Positions 54,694-63,645 are shown, numbered from the stretch's first letter. The stretch: 64,000 nucleotides of DNA from Haematobacter missouriensis (GCF_000740775.1 NZ_JFGS01000008.1:1-64000), one strand, 5' to 3'. A program made the numbers and translations. The notes: a model not told the origin generated them from the sequence alone.

Positions 54694-54705
54694 TGTCAGG
54701 TGACA
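54694..54705. promoter_or_regulatory. Candidate GntR operator ahead of the second importer operon
   Basis: TGTCAGGTGACA is a palindrome with 5-bp arms TGTCA/TGACA. A related CAACTGTCAACAA sits 17 bp away (54722-54734). Both lie upstream of the importer operon and downstream of the gntR gene. The arms match those of the sites at 59180 and 59257. Confidence 0.45.
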
Positions 54706-54775
54706 GAAGCACCCACATGGTCAACTGTCAACAACGTACCCATCAGTAACCTTTCATTTGTCAGGATTCCTCCGG

Positions 54776-54810
54776 GAACAAAGAAAGGGGATGATTGCTC
54801 ACCCCCTTTT
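54776..54810 (-). terminator. Terminator after gntR
   Basis: On the reverse strand AAAGGGGGTGA and TCATCCCCTTT form an 11-bp stem (one G-U pair) closed by the stable tetraloop GCAA, followed by CTTTGTT. It is the best intrinsic terminator in the window and separates the gntR transcript from the importer operon. Confidence 0.65.
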
Positions 54811-54839
54811 CCCTTAGTCTCCTCTGACTGGGCGATGGT

Positions 54840-55541
54840 CTAGCCGGCCTCAAACCGTCGGTTCGCCGCAAGACGGGCAAGGGCGCCATCCCGGCTTTCC
54901 TCCAGAACGGCGCGCAGCCGGGCTTCTGCCGTCAGCGTGTCCCGTGCCGCGATCGCCTCCCATACAGCGGCCATCTGCGCGGCCCGGCGTTCCCGGGCCG
55001 CTGGGGTGGCGTAGTCGAGCGGCTTGCGCCAGATCGTCGTCCAGAGCGTCTGCTCATTCATTTCGCGCATGAGCTGCACGACGAGCTCGTTGCCGCTCGC
55101 CCTGGAGATTGCGTGGACAGCACGTGTCATTCCCAGTCCGAAGGTCAGGTGCGTGCTTTCCTCATCGGCCGCAATGAGGGCCAAATCCTCAATGCGCACG
55201 CGGATTCTCTCCAGTGCCTCCTCCTCGCGGTCCCGTTCTCCCAAAGTCCGGACCGCGAGACAGGACAGCGCCATACGCACGTTGAACAGATCGGCGATGG
55301 AGGCGAGAGAGATCGGCAGCACATGCGCGCCGCGGCGCGGCGTGATGTCGATGAGGCGTCGCTTCTGAAGGATGCGGAAAGCCTCCCGCACCGGGCCGCG
55401 GCTGACGCCGAACTGCTCCGCTACCTGCTGCTCCACCATCCGCTGGCCGGCGGTGAAACGACCATCCACGATCATCACGCCACAGGTATCGGCGATCTGC
55501 TCGGGGATGGTTTTCGGGCTTCTCAGAAGCGTCAAGGTCAT
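54840..55541 (-). CDS. GntR-family regulator, FadR subfamily (FCD domain)
   Basis: The 233-aa regulator has an N-terminal winged helix (EQVAEQ-type segment VEQQVAEQFGVSRGPVREAFRILQ) and an all-helical FCD effector domain with conserved His/Asp (THLTFGLGMTRAVHAISRASGN). Such proteins sense carboxylic acids or acyl-CoAs. Its position among an importer, carboxylase and CoA-transferase suggests that it controls them. A 22-bp palindrome lies upstream of its start. Confidence 0.93.
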   Translation of the reverse strand: MTLTLLRSPKTIPEQIADTCGVMIVDGRFTAGQRMVEQQVAEQFGVSRGPVREAFRILQKRRLIDITPRRGAHVLPISLASIADLFNVRMALSCLAVRTLGERDREEEALERIRVRIEDLALIAADEESTHLTFGLGMTRAVHAISRASGNELVVQLMREMNEQTLWTTIWRKPLDYATPAARERRAAQMAAVWEAIAARDTLTAEARLRAVLEESRDGALARLAANRRFEAG

Positions 55542-55623
55542 GGTGAATCGTCTCCGCAGGCCGAAAGACGGATGCGTCGCACCCGCCTTTCAGAAGCATC
55601 AACAGATCGCTCCGCAAGTCAAT

Positions 55624-55645
55624 TGCCAATTGTTGACAATTGGCA
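55624..55645. promoter_or_regulatory. Candidate autoregulatory operator of gntR
   Basis: TGCCAATTGT and ACAATTGGCA form a perfect 10-bp inverted repeat around TG. It is 82 bp upstream of the gntR start and just beyond the carboxylase stop. Its core TTGACAA is related to the TGACA/TGTCA sites at 54694, 59180 and 59257. Confidence 0.6.
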
Positions 55646-55663
55646 GAACGGCAGCCGCCCCAC

Positions 55664-58600
55664 CTACCAGGTATCGATGAAGGGCCGTTTGCGTCCCGAC
55701 ATCGGTGGCCGCAGCTTTACCGAGCGCAGCCCCGCAAGGATCCATTCCCGCGTCTTCACAGGGTCGATCACCGCGTCGATCTCCAGGCTGGAGGCGACGG
55801 AGATCGCCTTCCCCTGCTCCCGGTATTCCTCAAGCAGCCTGTCGTAGAGGCGCTGCTTCTCCTCAGGGTCGGTCACCTCATCAAGCTCGCGCCGGAAGCC
55901 CAGCCGCACGGCGCCTTCCAGGCCCATCGGGCCGAACTCCCCGGTGGGCCAGGAGACGGTGAAGAAGTTGTCGTAGGTGCCGCCGCCCGCCATGCTCATC
56001 GCGCCCAGCCCGTAGAATTTGCGCAGCACGACGGTGAAGAGCGGCACGGTGATCGAACGGCCCGTCACATACATCCGGCAGACATGCCGCACGAGCGCGG
56101 TCTTTTCAGCCTCCGGCCCGACCATGAAGCCCGGTGAATCGCAAAGCGAAACCAAGGGGATATCGAACGCATCGCAAAGCTGCATGAAGCGTGAGGCCTT
56201 GTCCGACGCATCCGCGTCGATGGCACCGCCCAGATGCTTGGGATTGTTGGCGATCACGCCGAAGGGCTTGCCCTCGATGCGGATAAAGGCGGTGACGATA
56301 CCCACGCCGAATTCGCGGCGCAGTTCCAGCATGGAACCCACGTCGGCGATGGTTTCCAGCGCCTCGCGGACTTCGTACACGCGCAGGCGGTTCTCCGGCA
56401 CCACATGGCGCAGGCGGCGCTGGTCGGGGGCCTCCCACTCCGCGATATCTCCTTGGAAGTATGACAGATACTGCCGCACGACACGGCAGGCCTCTGCCTC
56501 GTCCTTCACACGGATATCGACGACGCCGTTCGCGGTCTGCACGTCGATCGGGCCGATCGCCTCGGGCGGATAGACGCCAAGCCCGCCGCCCTCGATCATC
56601 GCCGGACCGGCCATGCCGATATTGCTTGTCTCATCCGCGATGATCACGTCGCAGCAGCCCAGCAGCGCGGCGTTCCCGGCAAAGCACCGCCCGGACACCA
56701 CGCCGACCAGCGGCACCTGCCCGCTCAACCCGGCGAAACGGGAGAACGTACCATTGGAGATCCCGGCATAGGTCGCGCGCTCTGTGTCGCCCGGGCGCCC
56801 GCCGCCCCCTTCTGCAAAGAGCACGACGGGCAGGTTCCACTGCTCCGCCACATGCAGGATGCGGTCGAGCTTGCGGTGATGCCGCTGCCCCTGCGTTCCG
56901 GCCAGCACGGTATAGTCGCCGACCGCAAAGGCGCACCGCGCGCGATCAGCGCCGAAAGCCCCGCCGTTGACCGTGCCGAGGCCGGTCAGCATGCCGTCCC
57001 CGGTCGTGTTGCGGATCAGATCGTCGAGCGGGCGGCGTTGCCGCTGTGCGGCGATGGCAAGCTCCCCGTATTCCACGAAGGTTTCCGGGTCGCAGATCTG
57101 CGCGATGTTCTCCCGCGCCGTCTGCTTGCCCTGACGGTGCCGCTTTGCCACTGCGTCGGGGCGGTTCTCGTCCCGGCCGAAAGCGCGGCGCTGCTCCATT
57201 TCCGCCAGATCGTCGCGGATATGGTCGAGGTCGAGCGCCGCATCCTTTGCCTGTTCCTCTGCACCGCCATCCGCCGGCTCGAGGGCAAGGAGCATTTCAC
57301 CAAACATGACCGTCTGGCCCGCGCCCGCGCCCACCGCCACGACACGCGCCGCGCAGGGGGAAGACACCACATGCTCCATCTTCATCGCTTCTAGGATGGC
57401 GAGCTGCTGGCCCGCCCGGACCTCGTCGCCTTCCTTCACATCCATGGAGACCACCGTGGACTGCATGGGCGCGCGCACCGGCTCCGCCCCTTCAAGCACA
57501 AGCTCCGGCGTCCGCGCCGTCGTCGCGGCGGAATCCGCTGCATCCGCCACAGGCACGTAGGCTTCTGCGGCCTGCGCGAGTTCGGCCGCATGCGCTTCGA
57601 TGAAGCGCGTGGTCACCGCGTTGGCCTGCACCTCCGGCCGCGCGATCAGCGCGCGGAGCCAGGGGATGTTCGTCTCCACCCCGTCGATGCGGAATTCGGC
57701 CAGCGCCCGATCCGCCTTGCGGAGCGCGACGGACAGATCCGTCGCCGTGGTATGGACGATGACCTTGGCCAGCAGGCTGTCATAGCTGGCCGATGTCCGG
57801 TAGCCAGCCCGCGCGAAGCCATCCACGCGCACGCCCGGCCCGCTCGGCGGTTCATAGCGGGAGATGACGCCCCCCGTAGGCAGCGCGCCGCCCGTGGCGT
57901 CCATATGCTCCATGTTGACCCGTGCCTGCACCGCATAGCCGCGGGGGATGAGCCCCTCCTGCGAGATGCCGAGGGAGGCCAGCGTCCGCCCGCCCGCGAT
58001 ACCCAGTTGCAACGCGACGAGATCCTGGCCGAAGACCTCCTCCGTCACGGTGTGTTCGACCTGGATGCGCGGGTTGGCCTCGATGAAGAACAGCCGCTCT
58101 CCCGGCCCCTCGCCCATCAGGAACTCGAACGTGCCGAGGGAGCGGTAATCGACGCTTCGCGCCAGTTTCAGCGCCCGCTCCGCCAATGTCTCCCGCTCCG
58201 CGGCGGAGAGGGACGGGCTGGGCGCCATTTCCAGCACCTTCTGATGGCGGCGCTGCAGGCTGCATTCCCGTTCGCCCAGCTGAACGCAGGCACCCGTACC
58301 ATCGCCGAGGATCTGCACCTCGATATGCCGCGCGGCGGGGAGGAACTGCTCCACATAGACGTTTGGATCGCCAAAGGCCGCCTCCGCTTCCGACCGGCAG
58401 CGTTGCCAGGCCTCCGCCACATCCTCCGCCCGCTGGACAATGCGCATGCCGCGCCCGCCGCCACCGGCGATGGCCTTGATGAGCATGGCCGCGCCTGCGG
58501 GGAGCGCCGCGAAGAAGCTCTGCGCCTCCTCAAGCGACGTGGCCCCCAGCGTGCCCTCCAGCACCGGCACGCCCACTTCGCGGGCCCGCGCCTTCGCCGC

Positions 58601-58963
58601 GATCTTGTCGCCCAGCAGCGCGAGCGCCTCCGGCGTCGGACCGACGAAACGGATGCCTGCCGCGTTCACCCGGCGGGCGAATTCCGCGTTTTCGGCCAGG
58701 AAGCCATAGCCCGGATGGATCGCGTCCGCGCCCGCCTGCTCTGCCGCCGCGATCACCGCGTCCATGTCGAGATAGGCGCGCACGCCGGTACCCGGAAGCG
58801 CCACGCTCTCATCCGCGCCACGCACATGCAGGCTCTCGCGGTCATCGGGCGCATAGACGGCCACGGTCGCGATGCCCAGCTCCGCCGCGGTGCGGAAGAT
58901 GCGCAGCGCGATCTCCCCCCGGTTGGCGACAAGCAGCTTGCGGACGGGGGTCACGGGCATCAT
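55664..58963 (-). CDS. Single-chain biotin-dependent acyl-CoA carboxylase
   Basis: At 1,099 aa this enzyme has all catalytic parts in one chain, like the long-chain acyl-CoA carboxylases first described in mycobacteria. The biotin carboxylase domain (1 to about 450) has LVANRGEIA, IKAIAGGGGRGM and FIEANPRIQVEHTVTE. The biotinyl domain carries EAMKMEH with the biotin lysine at residue 528. The carboxyltransferase (about 580-1099) has the N- and C-subdomain landmarks RENIAQICD and GKPFGVIANNP. It would make an alpha-carboxyacyl-CoA such as methylmalonyl-CoA or a longer analogue. It is divergent from a CoA-transferase gene, with two palindromes between them. Confidence 0.93.
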   Translation of the reverse strand: MMPVTPVRKLLVANRGEIALRIFRTAAELGIATVAVYAPDDRESLHVRGADESVALPGTGVRAYLDMDAVIAAAEQAGADAIHPGYGFLAENAEFARRVNAAGIRFVGPTPEALALLGDKIAAKARAREVGVPVLEGTLGATSLEEAQSFFAALPAGAAMLIKAIAGGGGRGMRIVQRAEDVAEAWQRCRSEAEAAFGDPNVYVEQFLPAARHIEVQILGDGTGACVQLGERECSLQRRHQKVLEMAPSPSLSAAERETLAERALKLARSVDYRSLGTFEFLMGEGPGERLFFIEANPRIQVEHTVTEEVFGQDLVALQLGIAGGRTLASLGISQEGLIPRGYAVQARVNMEHMDATGGALPTGGVISRYEPPSGPGVRVDGFARAGYRTSASYDSLLAKVIVHTTATDLSVALRKADRALAEFRIDGVETNIPWLRALIARPEVQANAVTTRFIEAHAAELAQAAEAYVPVADAADSAATTARTPELVLEGAEPVRAPMQSTVVSMDVKEGDEVRAGQQLAILEAMKMEHVVSSPCAARVVAVGAGAGQTVMFGEMLLALEPADGGAEEQAKDAALDLDHIRDDLAEMEQRRAFGRDENRPDAVAKRHRQGKQTARENIAQICDPETFVEYGELAIAAQRQRRPLDDLIRNTTGDGMLTGLGTVNGGAFGADRARCAFAVGDYTVLAGTQGQRHHRKLDRILHVAEQWNLPVVLFAEGGGGRPGDTERATYAGISNGTFSRFAGLSGQVPLVGVVSGRCFAGNAALLGCCDVIIADETSNIGMAGPAMIEGGGLGVYPPEAIGPIDVQTANGVVDIRVKDEAEACRVVRQYLSYFQGDIAEWEAPDQRRLRHVVPENRLRVYEVREALETIADVGSMLELRREFGVGIVTAFIRIEGKPFGVIANNPKHLGGAIDADASDKASRFMQLCDAFDIPLVSLCDSPGFMVGPEAEKTALVRHVCRMYVTGRSITVPLFTVVLRKFYGLGAMSMAGGGTYDNFFTVSWPTGEFGPMGLEGAVRLGFRRELDEVTDPEEKQRLYDRLLEEYREQGKAISVASSLEIDAVIDPVKTREWILAGLRSVKLRPPMSGRKRPFIDTW

Positions 58964-59179
58964 GCGGGCACCTGAAGATTAATGGTCATGGTCGGCTTCC
59001 TCGAAATGGCTGGTGGTCCCGGTTCGCCGGAGCGCCGGGCTGCGGGAGCAGGTCGCTTCCGGTCGGGGGCCGTGGCCTCATCCGACCGGGACGTTAAGCC
59101 CGGTGATCCTCATGTAACCCCCCTGTCTTCCCCCTGTCAGCCGTTCGCGCGGGGGCCATACGGCCTCCACCAAAAATTA

Positions 59180-59193
59180 CTGACACTTGTCAG
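59180..59193. promoter_or_regulatory. Candidate operator 1 in the carboxylase/CoA-transferase divergent region
   Basis: CTGACACTTGTCAG has perfect 6-bp arms around CT. It repeats the arms of the site at 59257 at a centre-to-centre distance of about 78 bp. The 424-bp divergent region contains no gene. Confidence 0.6.
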
Positions 59194-59256
59194 GCTAGCC
59201 TTTGCCCCTGTGCCGGTCAAGCTGTAAACCGGAGGCTGGCAACAAATGGCTTGCGA

Positions 59257-59272
59257 GGCTGACATTTGTCAG
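59257..59272. promoter_or_regulatory. Candidate operator 2 in the carboxylase/CoA-transferase divergent region
   Basis: GCTGACATTTGTCAGC is a 16-base site with perfect 7-bp arms around TT. With the site at 59180 it suggests one regulator controlling both divergent promoters. The FCD GntR protein encoded nearby is the natural candidate. Confidence 0.65.
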
Positions 59273-59387
59273 CTTACCGTGGCGCCGGGCATCTTGGCGT
59301 GATCCAAGAGGGGAAGCCATCAGGGAGCTGCGGGCCGGAGGAGGGCCGCACTCCTTGCCGTGGTGGGCTGATAGGGGGAGGAAACGG

Positions 59388-61781
59388 TTGGACAGGTCTG
59401 CAGGGATCGGGCCGCTCGCAGGGATTACCGTGGTGGAGACGGGACCGGGCGTGGCAGGCGCATGGTGCGGGCGGCTGCTCGCCAGCCTTGGGGCGGAGGT
59501 GACCGTGCTGCCCCCGTCCGGCGGCGACCCCCTTGCCGCGCGGGAGGAGATCCCGGGCGACGCGGCCACGCGCGGGCTGGTTCACGAGTGGCTGATGGCG
59601 GGCAAGCGCCTGGGCGAAAACACGGGCAAAAGCACGGGCGAAAACACGGGCACCGGCAATCGCACTGGCACCATCACTGGCGCGAGCCGCAGCACGGGCC
59701 GCGCCACGGGCACTGCCACCGGCGACAGCACGGATACGCCCACACCCATGCCCGCTGACACGCAGCTTGGCACGCCTCCTGCTCAACCGGACCTTCTCAT
59801 CATCGGGGAGGATCATCGCGGCACGCCTTCCATTACGCCCACACGGGGCACGGTGCGGCTGTCATGGTTCGGCGCGTCCGGCCCCTATGCGGCTTGGCGG
59901 GGCACGGATCTGGTGGTTCAGGCGCTCTCCGGCATTCTCTACCCGACAGGGCCGAAGGAGGGCGCGCCCCGCCCGCTGGGCGATCTGCAATCCGCCCTGC
60001 TGGGCGGTGTGGCCGGGGCTGTGGCGGCGCTGACGGCGCTGCTGGCCAGAGGCCCCGCCCTGACCCTGGATGTCAGCATTCTGGAAACCGCGCTCCTGCT
60101 CGGGGAGTTGCAGGTCGCGGATGTGGACTACTACGGGCGGGCGGTGCCGCGCGCGGGGATCAACCGCTTCTCCCCCACCTGCCCGCTCAGCATCCACCGC
60201 TGCCGGGAGGGATGGCTCGGCGTCACGCTGATCACACCGCAGCAGTGGGACGCGTTCTGCAGGATGATCGGAAGGGCCGATCTGGCCGAGAACCCCGACT
60301 TCGGGACCACCACACTCCGCGAGCAGCGCGCGGATGCGGTGGAGGCCGCCATCGACGCAGCCCTTCCCGCGCGAACGGCGCAGGAGTGGGCGGAGGAGGC
60401 GCGGCGGCTCCGCATCCCCGCCGTGGTGGTGCCGGATGCGGCGGGCATCCTTGCCAACCCGGTGTTCGCGGAACGCGGAGCGGTGGCCCCGGTGCGTGTC
60501 GGGGACAGGGTGCTCGACGCCCCCGCCTCCCCGCTCCATGTCGCCGCGCCGGAGGGAGAGGGGCAGGCCCCGCCACCCCGCTCCACCGCCGAGTCCCCGC
60601 TCGCAGGTCTGCGGATCGCGGATTTCTCCATGGGCTGGGCCGGGCCGCTCACGACCCGCATCCTTGCCGATCTGGGGGCGGAGGTCATCAAGATCGAGGC
60701 GGGCCGCTACCCGGACTGGTGGCGCGCGACGCAATGGACACCGGAGGCCATTGCCGGCCGACAGTTCGAGAAAAGCCACCGGTTCGCCGCGATGAACCGC
60801 GGCAAGCGGAGCGTCAGCTTCGACCTGACCACGTCGGAGGGCGCCGATCTCGCGCGACGGCTTGTCGCCGAAAGCGATGCGGTGGTGGAGAACCATGCCG
60901 CTGGCGTCATCGCGCGGCTCGGTCTGGGGTGGGAGGTGCTGTCCGAGGGACATGACGATCTGGTCATGCTGTCGATGTCCGCCTTCGGCACCGGCAACCC
61001 GCTGTCCGACACGCGCGCCTACGGCTCCACGCTGGAACAGGCGTCGGGCCTGCCGAGCTTCCGGGGTGAGCCGGGGGAACCGCCGGTGCTCGGCCATGTC
61101 GCCTATGGCGATCCGGTGGGCGGTCTTTACGGGTCGGTGGCGCTGCTGGCCGCGCTCCATCACCGGCAGCGGACGGGACGGGGCCAGTGGCTCAACCTGA
61201 GCCAGGTGGAGTTCCTGCTGCCGTTTGCCGCGGCCCCCGTGCTGACCCGTTCGGCCACGGGGCGGGAGCCACCGCGGCCCGGCAACGGCCATGTGTCACT
61301 GGCCCTCCACGGGCTTTATCCTGCGGCGGGCGACCGCTGGATCGCGATTGCCGCCGATGAGGAGCAGCGCCGCGCGCTCTCCCGGCTGACCGGTCTGGCG
61401 GAAGCGACGCTGGCGGCCACCCTCTCCGCATGGACGGCGACGCAGGAGGCGGAGCGTCTCGCCGCAGCGCTTCAGGCCGCAGGCATTCCCGCCGCGCCCG
61501 TCCGCACCCCGGAGGAGACGATGGCGGACCCGCATCTCACCCGGTCGGGCAGCTACCACGACACCGAGCGTCCGCATCTCGGCCGGCAACGTCAGGTGGG
61601 GCTGCCCCTCCTGATCGACGGGCGGCGGATGCCGTTCCGTGGCACCGCGCCCCTGCTCGGGGGCGATACCGAAGCCGTGATGCGGGATATCCTCGGCGAG
61701 GGCCGCGCCCTCTACCATTCCGCGTTGGACCGGGGCATCGTGAGCCTCGAACCAACCACATTGCGAGGCGCCCATGGCTGA
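59388..61781 (+). CDS. CaiB/BaiF family (class III) CoA-transferase with two tandem domains
   Basis: Class III CoA-transferases move CoA between carboxylic acids. The 797-aa chain has two domains. Domain 2 (about 400-797) has GLRIADFSMGWAGPL, the NRGKRSVSFDLTTSEG segment and SMSAFG. Domain 1 starts with GITVVETGPG but its central region is replaced by a 58-residue Gly/Thr/Ser-rich repeat (residues 76-133). The catalytic Asp is replaced by Glu in both domains (VSILETALL, LSQVEFLL), as in several family branches. TTG 59388 is chosen because GGGGAGGA lies five bases upstream. The stop overlaps the next gene by eight bases. Confidence 0.88.
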   Translation: MDRSAGIGPLAGITVVETGPGVAGAWCGRLLASLGAEVTVLPPSGGDPLAAREEIPGDAATRGLVHEWLMAGKRLGENTGKSTGENTGTGNRTGTITGASRSTGRATGTATGDSTDTPTPMPADTQLGTPPAQPDLLIIGEDHRGTPSITPTRGTVRLSWFGASGPYAAWRGTDLVVQALSGILYPTGPKEGAPRPLGDLQSALLGGVAGAVAALTALLARGPALTLDVSILETALLLGELQVADVDYYGRAVPRAGINRFSPTCPLSIHRCREGWLGVTLITPQQWDAFCRMIGRADLAENPDFGTTTLREQRADAVEAAIDAALPARTAQEWAEEARRLRIPAVVVPDAAGILANPVFAERGAVAPVRVGDRVLDAPASPLHVAAPEGEGQAPPPRSTAESPLAGLRIADFSMGWAGPLTTRILADLGAEVIKIEAGRYPDWWRATQWTPEAIAGRQFEKSHRFAAMNRGKRSVSFDLTTSEGADLARRLVAESDAVVENHAAGVIARLGLGWEVLSEGHDDLVMLSMSAFGTGNPLSDTRAYGSTLEQASGLPSFRGEPGEPPVLGHVAYGDPVGGLYGSVALLAALHHRQRTGRGQWLNLSQVEFLLPFAAAPVLTRSATGREPPRPGNGHVSLALHGLYPAAGDRWIAIAADEEQRRALSRLTGLAEATLAATLSAWTATQEAERLAAALQAAGIPAAPVRTPEETMADPHLTRSGSYHDTERPHLGRQRQVGLPLLIDGRRMPFRGTAPLLGGDTEAVMRDILGEGRALYHSALDRGIVSLEPTTLRGAHG
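59613..59786 (+). repeat. Low-complexity tandem expansion inside the CoA-transferase gene
   Basis: Degenerate 12-bp units such as GAAAACACGGGC and AAAAGCACGGGC begin the tract, and ACGGGC/ACTGGC-type words continue through it. It keeps the reading frame and encodes a Thr/Gly/Ser-rich linker. It lies between two alpha/beta strands of domain 1. Confidence 0.85.
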
Positions 61782-62586
61782 CACCCCCTCCCTCACCGAC
61801 AGTCTGATCCCGTTGCAAGGAGCGGAGAACGTGCGCGACCTCGGTGGCTATGCCGTGGTCGGGGGCGGGACGACACAGTGGCGGCGGGTGCTGCGCGGCG
61901 ACGGGCTGCACGCGCTGACCCCCGACGATCTTCGCAGCCTCCATGATCTGGGCGTGCGCAGTGTCATCGATCTGCGCGGCCCGGCGGAGCTTGCGCGCCA
62001 GCCCAGCCCCTATGCCACGCGGGCCAGTACCGCCGCCAGTCTCTCGGACGGTACCGCCGCCAATCCCTCCGCCAGTCCTTCCGACGGTATCTCCTATGCC
62101 AATGTTCCGCTGTTCGAAAAGCTCTCGCCCATCGACATGGCGGTTTCCGATGGGAGCTACACCCTTCTGGGCCGCTACCTGGAGGCGATCGACCAGTGCG
62201 GCACCCGGATCGCGGAAGTCCTCACCCGCATCGCCGTGGCGGAGCCGGGCGTGGTTCTGTTCCACTGCACCGTCGGCAAGGACCGCACGGGGCTGATCGC
62301 CGGCCTGCTGCTGTCGCTCGTTGGGGTGGCGCCGGACACGGTGGTGGAGGATTACGCCCTGACCGAGCGCATCGCCGGCCCCTTGCTCGCGGGGTTCCGT
62401 GCTGCCGCGCTGGAACGGGGCCTGCCGCCCGCGCAGGTGGACGAGCTTCTTTCCTCGCCGCCCGCGGCAATGGCGGGGGTTCTCGCGCACATAGATGCGC
62501 GGTACGGGGGCGTTGCCGCCTATCTCACCGCCAACGGCGTGGACGCCACCGTGCAGGAGCGCCTGAAGGAGCGGCTGACACGCTGA
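61774..62586 (+). CDS. Tyrosine-protein phosphatase-like protein (Y_phosphatase3 type)
   Basis: The 270-aa protein has the cysteine phosphatase P-loop HCTVGKDRTGL (Cys 165, Arg 171) and the N-terminal NVRDLGGYAV and SVIDLRGPAEL segments typical of the bacterial tyrosine/phosphoinositide phosphatase family. Residues 83-105 are an Ala/Ser/Asp-rich repeat (STAASLSDGTAANPSASPSDG) between core elements. It overlaps the CoA-transferase gene by eight bases and is co-expressed. Its role in that pathway is unclear. Confidence 0.9.
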   Translation: MADTPSLTDSLIPLQGAENVRDLGGYAVVGGGTTQWRRVLRGDGLHALTPDDLRSLHDLGVRSVIDLRGPAELARQPSPYATRASTAASLSDGTAANPSASPSDGISYANVPLFEKLSPIDMAVSDGSYTLLGRYLEAIDQCGTRIAEVLTRIAVAEPGVVLFHCTVGKDRTGLIAGLLLSLVGVAPDTVVEDYALTERIAGPLLAGFRAAALERGLPPAQVDELLSSPPAAMAGVLAHIDARYGGVAAYLTANGVDATVQERLKERLTR

Positions 62587-62607
62587 CGTCCCTTGCGCGC
62601 CGGGAAT

Positions 62608-62649
62608 GTCTGATCTAGGTCAGGGGAAATTACCGGACCAAGGTCAGAC
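62608..62649. promoter_or_regulatory. Candidate operator ahead of the MarR-GNAT gene
   Basis: GTCTGA (62608-62613) and TCAGAC (62644-62649) form an outer inverted repeat, and AGGTCAG occurs twice as a direct repeat (62616-62622, 62641-62647). The region abuts the start codon at 62652, so the encoded MarR protein may bind it. This is inferred from position. Confidence 0.4.
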
Positions 62650-62651
62650 AA

Positions 62652-63533
62652 ATGCCGTCAGCCGTCGCTCGCATCCGCCGCTTCCACCGGGCCGTAACCC
62701 GTGAAACCGGGGCATTGGACACGTCCTTTCTGGGCCGTGGACGGCCTCTCGGCCCCGCGCGGGTGCTGAACGCCATCGGTCAGGGGATGGAGGAGATCGG
62801 GGAAATCCGGGGCTATCTCAACCTCGATTCCGGCCTGATGAGCCGCCTGCTTCGTCAGCTGGAGGGGGAAGGCCTGCTGGAAACCCTGCCGGATCCGGCC
62901 GATTCCCGCCGCCGCCTTGCCCGGCTGACGGAGGCGGGCCGGCGGGAATATGCGGCCTATGAGGCGCTGTCGGACAGACAGGCGGCGGAGATCCTCTCCC
63001 GCCATCCCAGACCGCAGGCATTGCTGGCGGCCATGGACCTCGTAGCCTCCGCGCTGGGACGTGACGGCATCACCCTTGCCGAAGTCTCTCCCCGCGATCC
63101 GCGTGCGGTACATTGCCTGCAAGCCTACTACACGGAGTTGGGCCAGCGGCTCGCACAGGGGTTTGACGTGACCCTCTCCGCAGACCCGGAGGCGCGGGAC
63201 ATGGAACCACCGCGCGGCACGTTCCTCATCGCGCTGTCGGACGGTCTGCCGGTCGCCTGCGGCGGCGTGAAGGGAACCGACAAGGGCTATGCGGAGGTGA
63301 AGCGCGTCTGGACGGATCCCTCTGCCCGGGGCCTCGGCCTCTCCCGGCGGATGATGGCGGCGCTGGAGGAGCGCGCCCGTGCGCTTGGCATCCTTACCCT
63401 CCGGCTGGACAGCAACAGCGCCCTGCATGAGGCGATCGCGCTCTACCGCTCCAGCGGCTGGACGGAGATTGATCGCTTCAACGACGATCCCTACCCGGAT
63501 CATTTCTTTGAGAAAACCCTGCGCGAATCCTGA
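62652..63533 (+). CDS. MarR-family regulator fused to a GNAT acetyltransferase
   Basis: The 293-aa protein has two domains. Residues 1-140 form a MarR-like winged helix (GYLNLDSGLMSRLLRQLEGE, then the wing DPADSRRRLARLT). Residues 150-293 are a GNAT domain with the acetyl-CoA loop VWTDPSARGLGLSRRMM and LRLDSNSALHEAIALYRSSGW. Such helix_turn_helix-GNAT fusions occur in many proteobacteria and actinobacteria; targets are unknown. Confidence 0.92.
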   Translation: MPSAVARIRRFHRAVTRETGALDTSFLGRGRPLGPARVLNAIGQGMEEIGEIRGYLNLDSGLMSRLLRQLEGEGLLETLPDPADSRRRLARLTEAGRREYAAYEALSDRQAAEILSRHPRPQALLAAMDLVASALGRDGITLAEVSPRDPRAVHCLQAYYTELGQRLAQGFDVTLSADPEARDMEPPRGTFLIALSDGLPVACGGVKGTDKGYAEVKRVWTDPSARGLGLSRRMMAALEERARALGILTLRLDSNSALHEAIALYRSSGWTEIDRFNDDPYPDHFFEKTLRES

Positions 63534-63645
63534 ACGCTGCCGCTTCCTGGGCGAAGAGCCGAGCGTCCGCTCCGTACGACCATCGCGGCAGGAACCCCAG
63601 CCGCATAGGGTGACAGCTCCGGTGGCACGCGCCGCGCGCCCGCCG

